DNA of 64,000 bases, taken from NCBI GenBank assembly GCA_947462815.1, contig CANHQR010000008.1, positions 19,782 to 83,781 of the forward strand, read 5' to 3'. Below, one piece after another: positions 7,738 through 15,230 of the stretch. Position numbers and translations under genes: made by a program. The notes below the pieces were generated by a model. The model was not told where the DNA came from, made no database searches, and saw only the letters and a program-made list of their open reading frames with translations. Position 1 is the first letter of the stretch; the number at the start of each line of letters is the position of its first letter. Source of the stretch: Pseudobdellovibrionaceae bacterium (GTDB lineage Bacteria > Bdellovibrionota > Bdellovibrionia > Bdellovibrionales > JAMPXM01).

Positions 7738-9540
7738 CTAAGCTCCCGACTCTTTCACCTCGGGCCGACGGGCTGCCGACTTGAGCGAAGTCACTTGCGC
7801 GGTGAGTTCACCCGCAGAGAGACGAATTTGAAGTTCGTCGCCGATGCGGACCTGCTGCGGATCGCGGAGCGCTCGCCCCTCTCGGGACTGCACGAGGGCG
7901 TAACCGCGATCCAAAACCTTGAGCGGGCTCAGTGAGTCGAGCATCCCCATCGCCAAACGGACTCGCTCGAGGCGTTTGGTACGACTCCCTATTTCGCCGG
8001 CCATCAAACGAGAGCGAAGATCTCGCCACCGCCAGCGATGCTCCGCGATGAGTCGCGTGGGATCACCGAGCTGCGCGCGCAAGATCTGCGTACGTGACCG
8101 TCGCGCTTCAATCAGGCCACGCGCCGCTCGCTCGAGTCGGTCGCGAAGCTCATCGCAACGCCAAATGGCCTCTTGCAGAGTGCGGCGCGGATCAATCAAT
8201 CGACGAGCGACATGCGTGCAGTGAATCTTAGCTTCATTCAATTGACGAAGGATCGCGAGCTTCAACGACTGTCGCAATCGCGCGATTCGCAAACTCAGCT
8301 CTCCGGCCGATTGCGACACCAATTCGGCGGCAGCCGAAGGTGTCGGCGCTCGTAAATCCGCGACAAAATCCGCAATGGTGAAATCGATTTCATGCCCAAC
8401 GGCCGAAATGATTGGCACTCGACTGGCCACGATCGCGCGCGCCACGCGCTCATCGTTGAAAGCCCAGAGGTCTTCAATCGAACCGCCGCCTCGGCCCACG
8501 ATCGCCACATCAATCTGCGAGAGTCGGTTCAGCTGGGCGAGGGCCGCAACGATTTCGCCGGGAGCTTTGTCGCCTTGAACCGCACAAGGGATCACGAGGA
8601 TCTCACCGCCCCGATAGCGTCGACCCAAGACATTGAGCATATCGCGGACGGCTGCACCCGTGGGTGAAGTGATCAGAGCAATACGCCTCGGGAAGCTGGG
8701 GATGGAGCGTTTTCGCTCAGGATCGAATAGACCCTCGGCTTGCAACTTCGCTTTGAGTCTTTCAAATTGTTGCTGAAGCGCACCCGCCCCAACGGTTTCC
8801 ATCGAGTCGGCTACGATTTGGTATTGACCGCGCCCCTCATAGAGCGTGACCTTGCCGCGAATGAGTACTTCCACGCCGTCCGCTGGCTTGAAGTTCACGT
8901 TTTGCGCAAAACCTCGAAACATGACCGCGGAAATCTGCGCCTGTTGATCTTTGAGTGAGAAGTACCAATGACCCGAACCTGCGTTCGGGCGAAAGTTGGA
9001 AATTTCGCCGCGCAACCAGATTGTGTGGAGTTCGCGCTCCAACATCGACTTCGCGAGCTTGTTGAGCTGGCCAACGCTGTAAATGCGCGGCTCACTCTTC
9101 GTCACACCTGGATGGGCTGACGAGGGCCCCTCGGACGGCGCCAACGTTGAAGGTTCGCGGGCCGCGACGGAAGTGTCAGCGAGCGAGGCCTCCGACTTGC
9201 CTGCTGAGGTGGAGGACGGCGCAATTGAAGTGTCGTCAGAACTCGAAGCGTAGTTCACTTCGCGATCGCCCAGCTTCGCGGTTTCCGGAAAACTCAGCTT
9301 CTTCCATCGGTCAGGAACATGGGTGGGAGGGCTGGCGGAGCGATCGCTGCGGGTGGAGCTTGGAGTCGTTTGGGGAGACTTGGCCTCGCTGGCCGCAAGC
9401 CAATCCGACCAATTCATTTGCGCTGGTGCTTTCGCGCGCGACTTCGCCTTTGAGTCTCGAGAGCTCGAGATCTCCGAATTTCCAGTGGAGGAATTTGATG
9501 ACGATTCGCCTCGTGAGCGGCGCGACTTTTTGTCCGACAT
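7738..9540 (-). CDS. xseA: Exodeoxyribonuclease VII large subunit with long N-terminal extension
   Basis: From about residue 150 the protein is a canonical XseA: an OB-fold (YSVGQLNKLAKSML, LRGEISNFRP, HWYFSLKD), then the catalytic domain (RRIALITSPTGAAVRDMLNV, IVGRGGGSIEDLWAFNDE, ISAVGHEIDFTIADFVAD, LRAPTPSAAAE) and a coiled-coil C-terminus ending with the DRGYALV motif. The first ~150 residues are a Ser/Lys/Ala-rich low-complexity segment not found in E. coli XseA (about 456 aa). The ATG at 9540 has no Shine-Dalgarno, and a GTG in the codons before PRIYSVG is an alternative start, so the extension may be partly an artefact. It forms an operon with xseB-ispA-tlyA. Confidence 0.93.
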   Translation of the reverse strand: MSDKKSRRSRGESSSNSSTGNSEISSSRDSKAKSRAKAPAQMNWSDWLAASEAKSPQTTPSSTRSDRSASPPTHVPDRWKKLSFPETAKLGDREVNYASSSDDTSIAPSSTSAGKSEASLADTSVAAREPSTLAPSEGPSSAHPGVTKSEPRIYSVGQLNKLAKSMLERELHTIWLRGEISNFRPNAGSGHWYFSLKDQQAQISAVMFRGFAQNVNFKPADGVEVLIRGKVTLYEGRGQYQIVADSMETVGAGALQQQFERLKAKLQAEGLFDPERKRSIPSFPRRIALITSPTGAAVRDMLNVLGRRYRGGEILVIPCAVQGDKAPGEIVAALAQLNRLSQIDVAIVGRGGGSIEDLWAFNDERVARAIVASRVPIISAVGHEIDFTIADFVADLRAPTPSAAAELVSQSAGELSLRIARLRQSLKLAILRQLNEAKIHCTHVARRLIDPRRTLQEAIWRCDELRDRLERAARGLIEARRSRTQILRAQLGDPTRLIAEHRWRWRDLRSRLMAGEIGSRTKRLERVRLAMGMLDSLSPLKVLDRGYALVQSREGRALRDPQQVRIGDELQIRLSAGELTAQVTSLKSAARRPEVKESGA

Positions 9541-9656
9541 GGCTGAGACAAGCTAATCGCACAAAATCAAAAACGCCATTTGAAAGCGCGAGAATTCACG
9601 AGTGGCATTTGGACTTGCTGAGCCTCACCGAAAATCGGCCACAAGGCGGATTTCCT

Positions 9657-9890
9657 TTAGGCACCCAGCCATGCGCTTTGCAGCAACCAAATGCTCCCCA
9701 CCAGCAAACAAATCCACGCTAATTTTTGGTGGGCGCGGAATTGCGCGAGAAGCGGCGGCGGCAAGCGCTGCTCGGCGATGGCCATCAACTTTGGTTGACT
9801 TAAGACCACCAGCATCATCGCACCGTAGGCAAATGCCAGCCATGGAACGTAGAGATCCAGCAGTACGTGTGTGGGGTGTGAACCAAGCAT
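9657..9890 (-). CDS. Small two-helix membrane protein, 77 aa
   Basis: The frame encodes two hydrophobic segments, PWLAFAYGAMMLVVL and LAWICLLVGSIWLLQSAWLG, joined by a basic loop (AEQRLPPPLLAQFRAHQK), as expected for a helical hairpin in the inner membrane. The hydrophobic pattern and positively charged loop argue that it is real rather than a chance frame. The start is uncertain: the ATG at 9890 has only a weak GCGAGG directly upstream and an in-frame TAG lies just before. It lies 116 bases upstream of xseA on the same strand. No family is recognised. Confidence 0.5.
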   Translation of the reverse strand: MLGSHPTHVLLDLYVPWLAFAYGAMMLVVLSQPKLMAIAEQRLPPPLLAQFRAHQKLAWICLLVGSIWLLQSAWLGA

Positions 9891-10174
9891 GCCTCGCTAT
9901 CGGTCAAGGCAGACAAGAGCTGTAGCAAGACGAGTCGACTCTGGCGAAAGGTCAAGCAAAGATGGCGCGTCGGGAGCCGAGGCTGCACCTGCCGACGAGG
10001 CGCTCAAAAGTTGGCATCCGTAGTTGGCATCAGTCTTGGGCCCACCCTGTATTGCAGTCTATTGGAGAAGGTGTCGAGAAGACTGAGGCGAAGGTCAAGT
10101 TTCTCTCGTTGAGCTTGCGCCATTTCGTGCGTCGTTTGCGATTCACCCTGGGAGAGTGATAAGCTGTGAGTGGG

Positions 10175-10198
10175 GTTCGGTGGCATATGCCTCCGAAC
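10175..10198. repeat. 24-base inverted repeat
   Basis: GTTCGG-T-GGCATATGCC-T-CCGAAC reads the same on both strands except for one mismatched pair. It is flanked by C-rich and AAAAGAG sequence and is not followed by a T-tract, so it is more like a protein-binding dyad or a small element end than a terminator. Its partner, if any, is not in the window. Confidence 0.45.
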
Positions 10199-10518
10199 AA
10201 AAGAGACCCTACAAGTCTTATGAATTGGGGACTGTCCCTGTCGATGGTGAGCAAGCTCGGCCTTCGGGATCACGAGAAGCCTAAAGTCGGCATATGGTCA
10301 CCCACCTTAAAGAACACGGGTCTCTTGGGATTCGATGAGCGCCCCGACCCCTTTTTTTCTTTTCTCGGCGCGAGGCCGCGGCGATTCAGTCTGTTTTGTG
10401 GTGTGTGTTTTGCTCTGTGTGTTGCTCTGTGTTCTGAGCTGTGTTTCGAGCTGCCTTTTTTTAATAGGCATTGTCAGGTCTACTCGAAGACTCACCCCCA
10501 CCATCCCCGACACTAAGC

Positions 10519-10537
10519 TTGTCTCAAATTGAGACAA
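10519..10537. promoter_or_regulatory. 19-base palindromic operator candidate
   Basis: TTGTCTCAAATTGAGACAA is a 9-1-9 palindrome, perfect apart from its central base, 120 bases upstream of the secreted coiled-coil gene at 10657. A 16-of-19 match lies at 29400-29418 upstream of a glycine-rich secreted protein, and a weaker one at 28002-28017 upstream of its paralogue. The symmetry and placement suggest a dimeric regulator site. No regulator is assigned. Confidence 0.45.
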
Positions 10538-10656
10538 ACCAATTTTCATATAGGACCTCGGTCCGGAAGCGCACAGTTTTTTGGCGAAGAGACGAGAAAC
10601 GGCACCGCCCTTGCTGCTAAACTCTTTAGGAATTGAGTTGAAGGGGGCGCCGTCAA

Positions 10657-12258
10657 ATGAGAAGCATTTCCAGCAAATCTTTGGTGTCGAAGTTCACGAC
10701 AGCTGTGCGAGGTGTGGTTTTCAGCCGTTCTTCATTGAGCGTCGTTACAGTGATGCTCACGACGCTTCTTTCCGCTTCAAAAGGCCGCACAACCGGCGCC
10801 ACTTTGAATGAGGGAGCATGCTATGACCGAGCTCGCGCGACCTGCGGGGTCACATCAGGTGAAGGCAATCAGACCCAAGTCGCCTGTATCGCCGGTCAGG
10901 TCGCAATTTGCCGAGGCCAAGACCCTCAGGGCAGCAATTGTCAGAGTATTAACAATTCGATTCAGACAACATTCGATCGCTTTAACGAGGCCTGCTCGAG
11001 AATTGGAACAACCGACCCGGCTGCTTGTCGACGTCGGGCCGAGCAGTGTCAAAGAGCACAAGAACAACTTGATGCCGAATCCGAAGACAGTGAAGACTGC
11101 GATACCGTGACCGCGGCGGCATGCCCCGAGCTCTATGCCGGATCAAGTCGCGACCATCGAGAAGAGCAGCGCCAAGCAGATCAAGATCGCCGAGACAATC
11201 AAAGACAGATTCAAGACCTCACTAAACAACTAGGTGACGCTCAATCTGAACTCGCTCGGAAGCAAATGGAACTTCGTCAGGACATGGAAAAGGCGGCGAT
11301 GGACTTCCGCAAGGCCGAGCGCGAGCTCATGGAGCAGCTTAAGAAGACGCTCGATGAGATCGACGCTCAGCAGGCGCAGGCCCTCGATAAGGCCCAAGAA
11401 GCTTATCGAGCCATGGACGCCGAGTACGTCAAAATGCGTGATAAACTGCGCCGACTTCAATCCAACATCAATCGAATGCGCGACGGACAGCTCGCACAGT
11501 GTCGAGGGGCCGCGCAAGCGAAGTATCAAGTCGCGGAAGAAGCACGACTGAAAGCCCGCAATCAAGGACCGCAGAATCGTGGCAGTATGTCGAGCCTTGC
11601 GGGCGATGAGCGTCGCCGGGCCCAACGTGACATGCGTTCACGTCAGGCCGATTACACAGCATTCTATAATGAGTGCATGGCGGGCCAATCGCCGGAGGGC
11701 CGCGCAGCTCAGAACAATATCAATAAGTCCCAAGACGAACTTCGCGACGAAGAAAAACTTGTCGCCGATCAATCAGCGATGCTCGAGAAGCAGCGCCTGG
11801 AAATTATTCAGAAATTGAAACAGCTTGAGGAGACGGCCAAGGTCAAAAAGCAGGAAGCTCACGTTCGGGTTCAGCAGCAATTGCAGACTCTACGCGAAAC
11901 CTTCGAGATGAATCAGCGCCAAAATCAAGAGCGCATGCAAATGGCTCAACAAGAGGCGATGCAAAAGCAGCAGAATCTTCAGAACCAGCTAGGTCAAGCT
12001 CAACAACAATCCGCGCAAGCCGCACAGGCCGGTAACGCTCGGGCGCGCGCTCAGCGCTGCGCGGGTCGCGGGGGCCGCATGTCGGAATCGGAGGGACAAC
12101 GTCGCTCCGAGGCTTCGGCCTCAGTCCCATCGCTCTTCTTGGCCCTGCAGAATCGATGCAATCAAACTCCCCCCGCGGGCTGTACTCTGAATCAAGCTTG
12201 CACTCAGTTCCGAGGCGCGGGCGGAACTCCAACCGGCGGAGCACGCGTCACTCGCTAA
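10657..12258 (+). CDS. Secreted coiled-coil protein with cysteine-containing ends
   Basis: No family is recognised. The N-terminus is basic followed by a hydrophobic stretch (SSLSVVTVMLTTLLSAS), consistent with export. Residues ~50-150 contain about ten cysteines, for example GACYDRARATCG and CRRRAEQC. A long charged coiled-coil rich in Gln, Glu, Arg and Lys occupies about residues 165-460, interrupted near 300-345. The C-terminal ~60 residues again carry cysteines (CNQTPPAGCTLNQACTQ) and a Gly/Thr tail. Cysteine placement at both ends suggests disulfide-linked periplasmic or extracellular oligomers. The Shine-Dalgarno is weak (GAAGGGGG about ten bases upstream). It precedes the PBP1A gene by 115 bases, but a GC-rich hairpin separates them. 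Confidence 0.8.
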   Translation: MRSISSKSLVSKFTTAVRGVVFSRSSLSVVTVMLTTLLSASKGRTTGATLNEGACYDRARATCGVTSGEGNQTQVACIAGQVAICRGQDPQGSNCQSINNSIQTTFDRFNEACSRIGTTDPAACRRRAEQCQRAQEQLDAESEDSEDCDTVTAAACPELYAGSSRDHREEQRQADQDRRDNQRQIQDLTKQLGDAQSELARKQMELRQDMEKAAMDFRKAERELMEQLKKTLDEIDAQQAQALDKAQEAYRAMDAEYVKMRDKLRRLQSNINRMRDGQLAQCRGAAQAKYQVAEEARLKARNQGPQNRGSMSSLAGDERRRAQRDMRSRQADYTAFYNECMAGQSPEGRAAQNNINKSQDELRDEEKLVADQSAMLEKQRLEIIQKLKQLEETAKVKKQEAHVRVQQQLQTLRETFEMNQRQNQERMQMAQQEAMQKQQNLQNQLGQAQQQSAQAAQAGNARARAQRCAGRGGRMSESEGQRRSEASASVPSLFLALQNRCNQTPPAGCTLNQACTQFRGAGGTPTGGARVTR

Positions 12259-12270
12259 ACCGCCATTGCC

Positions 12271-12298
12271 GCGGCGCGCCCGATTGTGCGCGCGCCGC
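12271..12298. terminator. GC-rich hairpin after the coiled-coil gene
   Basis: GCGGCGCGC (12271-12279) pairs with GCGCGCCGC (12290-12298) around a ten-base loop, 12 bases after the stop codon at 12258. No T-tract follows, so termination would be atypical; it may stabilise the mRNA 3' end. Two AACGTT sites further on (12328-12333 and 12343-12348) flank the likely promoter area of the PBP gene. Confidence 0.4.
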
Positions 12299-12373
12299 GC
12301 TCCGCGATACTCTCCCGAGGTTACACTAACGTTGAATTCTGAAACGTTCCGGTGACCTAAGGAGAGTTGCTTC

Positions 12374-15184
12374 ATGCGTCGGCTTTTCCCTCGAATTCTT
12401 GCTCTCGGCATTGCTTCGGTCTTGATCGTCATCGGCGCCGGTGCCGTCATGTTTTTGTCGGCGACCTCGGCGCTACCCGAGATCTTCAAAGTCGACGACT
12501 ACAAGCCCCTGCTGGTGACCGAAGTCTACGCCAAAGGCGGCGAACGCATGGGCGAATTCATGCGCGAGAATCGCACGCTGGTGCCAATTGATAAGGTGCC
12601 CAAAAAACTGATTGAGGCCTTTCTCGCCACCGAAGATCGCAAGTTTTACGAGCACAAGGGCATCAACTACTTGGCCATCGCACGCGCCGTGTTTGAGGGT
12701 TTTCGCGGCGAACGTGTGCGCGGAGCCTCGACCATCACCCAACAGTTGGCCAAGCAACTCTTCCTCACGCCTGAACGAACCATCACACGTAAATTGCGCG
12801 AGGCCGTTTTGGCCAAGCAGCTTGAAGAGAACCTCACCAAAGACGAAATTCTCTATCTCTACTTGAACCAGATCTATTTCGGCTCGGGCGCCCATGGGGT
12901 GGCGGCTGCTGCCGAAACTTATTTCCGTAAAGAGCTTAAGGATCTGACGCTTGCTGAGATCGCGATGATCGCGGGACTTCCGCAGCGCCCGACCGATTGG
13001 TCGCCCATCGCCAATCCCAAAAACGCCAAGCGACGTCAGCGAGAGGTTTTGAACAACATGGCAGAGGTCGGCTACATCTCCCCCGAGGAAGCTGACGCGG
13101 CGGCGAAAGAGGTGGTCAAGGTCTACATCGATCGCAGCTATCGTGATGTCGCGCCCTTTGTGATGGAGACCATTCGACAAATGCTCGTCGCTAAGATTGG
13201 CGAAGGCAAAGTTCTCGATGAGGGGCTTAAGGTCTATACTTCCATCGACTTCAAGGCTCAACAAGCCGCTCAAGAGCAAGTGCGAGAGGGACTTCGCGCT
13301 GTCGACAAACGCCAAGGCTATCGTGGGGCTCTGCGACGACTCGAAAAGCCCGAGGAACTTGACAACTTTTTTGTCCGTGGAAAAAAAGCGCTCGAAGACA
13401 AGATTGCTCCAGTGCGCTTCATTGAACCCGAAATGACGGCGGACACCGACGCCCCGAAGAACTCAGAAAAGCCCGCCGCTTTGCCCATCTTTCAAAAATT
13501 GGATGCGCAGAAGCGTGTCGTGAGTAATCTCCCGCCTTATGCGGCCAAAGGCCAAATCGTCGAAGCCGTCATCACGCGCATCGAAGATGGTCTGGGCTTG
13601 GTCGAAGTTCGCTTTGCCGACGTGCAGGCCCTCATGGACTCGAAGGATTTCGAATGGGCTCGAAAACCGGATCCCAATTCCAATCCTGATTATGCGCCGA
13701 AACTCGCGAAGCCCTCCTTGGCCTTTAAGGTCGGCGATGTGGTTCTGGTGAAGATCACCGGTGATAAATTTGTGTCGCCGCGAAATAAAGACCTGCAAAC
13801 CAAACTCGCTGCTGCTCGCAAAGCCGGCGGCAAGCTCGATCAATTCAATTTCGAAAACTTCGCTCAGGTCGCTCTGGAACAAGAGCCGGCCGTTGAAGGC
13901 TCTTTGATTTCCTTTGACCTGAAAACAGGACAAGTCGCCGCCATGGTGGGTGGATATGATTTTGCGCGCAACCAGTTCAATCGCGCCCTGCAGGCCAAAC
14001 GACAGACAGGATCGAGTTTCAAATCCATCGTCTACGCGGCGGCCCTCGATAAGGGTTACACGCCGGCAACTTTGGTTCAGGACACGCCGCTCGTTTTTGA
14101 AGGACGCGATGCCTCGAATGTCGAAGGACAAGACAGCGACATGCAGAAGTGGAAGCCGTCGAACCACGGAGAAAAGTTCTCGGGCGACATCCTGTTTCGC
14201 ACAGCTTTGTCGAAGTCTTTGAATATTCCGACCGTTAAGATTCTTGAGAGCATCGGCGTGAGCTGGGCTTTGGAGTACGCTCGACGCCTGGGAATTTTCT
14301 CGCCACTCAATCCGGATTTGTCGCTGGGTTTGGGCTCGAGTTCAGTGACGCTCTACGAAATGACCAAAGCGTTTTCGCACTTTGCGCGACTGGGTCAGCG
14401 CATTCGACCGAGAATCGTCGAGAAGGTGATAGATCGACAAGGAAATGTGATTCTCGATGGCTTGAGTCTCGACGAGTATTTTGCGAAAGATCTAGCGCCC
14501 CTCGAGGAAGAGTTCGAGCAGAAACGCCAAGCCGTGTTGGCGAAGCGAGCCGGCGAATCTGCGCCTGAGCCAACCGCCGCGCCGACGGCGGCTCCCGAGG
14601 ATCCCGAGATTGCCGATCCTTCGGCGACTCCAGCCGAAGAGACAAACCCGGCGATCGCCACCTCACCGCGACTCTTTTTTGAAGATGCCGATCAACTCAT
14701 CTCACCCCAGACGGCCTACGTCGCGACAACTCTCCTGCAATCGACCGTGAATGACGAAGGCGGCACAGCGGCTCGAGCACGTGCGCTCGGTCGACCTGTG
14801 GCCGGAAAGACAGGTTCAACGAACGGTTACTTCGACGGTTGGTTCGTTGGCTATACCACTCAGTATGCGACAGGGGTATGGGTCGGCTTCGATGAAGAGA
14901 GAAGCTTGGGCTTGGGCGAAGTCGGAGGACGCACGGCTCTGCCAATCTGGTTGGAGTACATGAAGACCGCACATGGCGATGATCCGGCTCAGAACTTCTC
15001 TCAGCCAGGAGGCATTGTGATCGCGAATATCGATGCGGAAACGGGAAAGCTCGCGTCGGTGAGCTCCCGTAAAGTTCTGACCCAGGCGTTCATCCGGGGC
15101 ACTGAGCCTCGCGAGTTGAGCGGAGCTCCATCGGGCGGCTCGAAAGATGACAGCGATTTCCTCAAAGAGGATTTGGCCAACTAA
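12374..15184 (+). CDS. mrcA: Penicillin-binding protein 1A, bifunctional glycosyltransferase/transpeptidase
   Basis: A class A PBP that polymerises and crosslinks peptidoglycan, anchored by an N-terminal membrane helix (residues ~8-32). The GT51 domain has the catalytic Glu in LATEDRKFYEH (near residue 87), GASTITQQLAKQLFL and LNQIYFGSGAHGV. An OB-like segment lies around residues 300-490. The transpeptidase domain shows SSFK (near 546), SLN (near 611) and KTGST (near 812). A Pro/Ala/Thr-rich insertion occupies about 715-760, between SLN and KTG. The ATG at 12374 is preceded by AAGGAGAG. Length (936 aa) is above the E. coli protein (850), mainly due to the insertions. Confidence 0.96.
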   Translation: MRRLFPRILALGIASVLIVIGAGAVMFLSATSALPEIFKVDDYKPLLVTEVYAKGGERMGEFMRENRTLVPIDKVPKKLIEAFLATEDRKFYEHKGINYLAIARAVFEGFRGERVRGASTITQQLAKQLFLTPERTITRKLREAVLAKQLEENLTKDEILYLYLNQIYFGSGAHGVAAAAETYFRKELKDLTLAEIAMIAGLPQRPTDWSPIANPKNAKRRQREVLNNMAEVGYISPEEADAAAKEVVKVYIDRSYRDVAPFVMETIRQMLVAKIGEGKVLDEGLKVYTSIDFKAQQAAQEQVREGLRAVDKRQGYRGALRRLEKPEELDNFFVRGKKALEDKIAPVRFIEPEMTADTDAPKNSEKPAALPIFQKLDAQKRVVSNLPPYAAKGQIVEAVITRIEDGLGLVEVRFADVQALMDSKDFEWARKPDPNSNPDYAPKLAKPSLAFKVGDVVLVKITGDKFVSPRNKDLQTKLAAARKAGGKLDQFNFENFAQVALEQEPAVEGSLISFDLKTGQVAAMVGGYDFARNQFNRALQAKRQTGSSFKSIVYAAALDKGYTPATLVQDTPLVFEGRDASNVEGQDSDMQKWKPSNHGEKFSGDILFRTALSKSLNIPTVKILESIGVSWALEYARRLGIFSPLNPDLSLGLGSSSVTLYEMTKAFSHFARLGQRIRPRIVEKVIDRQGNVILDGLSLDEYFAKDLAPLEEEFEQKRQAVLAKRAGESAPEPTAAPTAAPEDPEIADPSATPAEETNPAIATSPRLFFEDADQLISPQTAYVATTLLQSTVNDEGGTAARARALGRPVAGKTGSTNGYFDGWFVGYTTQYATGVWVGFDEERSLGLGEVGGRTALPIWLEYMKTAHGDDPAQNFSQPGGIVIANIDAETGKLASVSSRKVLTQAFIRGTEPRELSGAPSGGSKDDSDFLKEDLAN

Positions 15185-15230
15185 GTTTCGTTTTTTCTAG
15201 GCCAATTGTCATTGGCAATTGAAGGACATC

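Larger units (their letters stand above)
9891..10656. other. 0.77-kb intergenic region with palindromes and low-complexity DNA
   Basis: I find no convincing gene here; the longest frames (116 aa on plus, 89 and 80 aa on minus) lack protein-like features. The stretch holds a 24-base near-perfect palindrome (10175-10198), a GGGACTGTCCC inverted repeat near 10228-10238, a pyrimidine-rich tract with recurring TGTGTT and CTCTGTG units (about 10385-10460) and a 19-base palindrome (10519-10537) followed by GGACCTCGGTCC. It separates divergent blocks and should contain promoters for both the minus-strand membrane protein and the secreted protein at 10657. Base composition is less coding-like than its surroundings; a decayed gene is possible. 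Confidence 0.5.

Noticed and set aside
9600..9620. TGGCATTTGGACTTGCT as a sigma-54 promoter
   Set aside because: The spacing between the -24 and -12 parts is one base too long and no gene follows on that strand.
10166..10516. 116-aa plus-strand frame in the spacer
   Set aside because: Runs through palindromes and low-complexity DNA, has no ribosome-binding site, and its composition is unlike neighbouring proteins.
10307..10549. 80-aa minus-strand frame in the long spacer, with a GAGG before its ATG
   Set aside because: Its Thr/Gln/Lys-rich sequence mirrors the TGTGTT repeats and lacks any protein-like pattern; kept only as spacer.
12473..13315. 280-aa minus-strand frame
   Set aside because: It lies wholly within the PBP1A gene on the opposite strand and has no family features.
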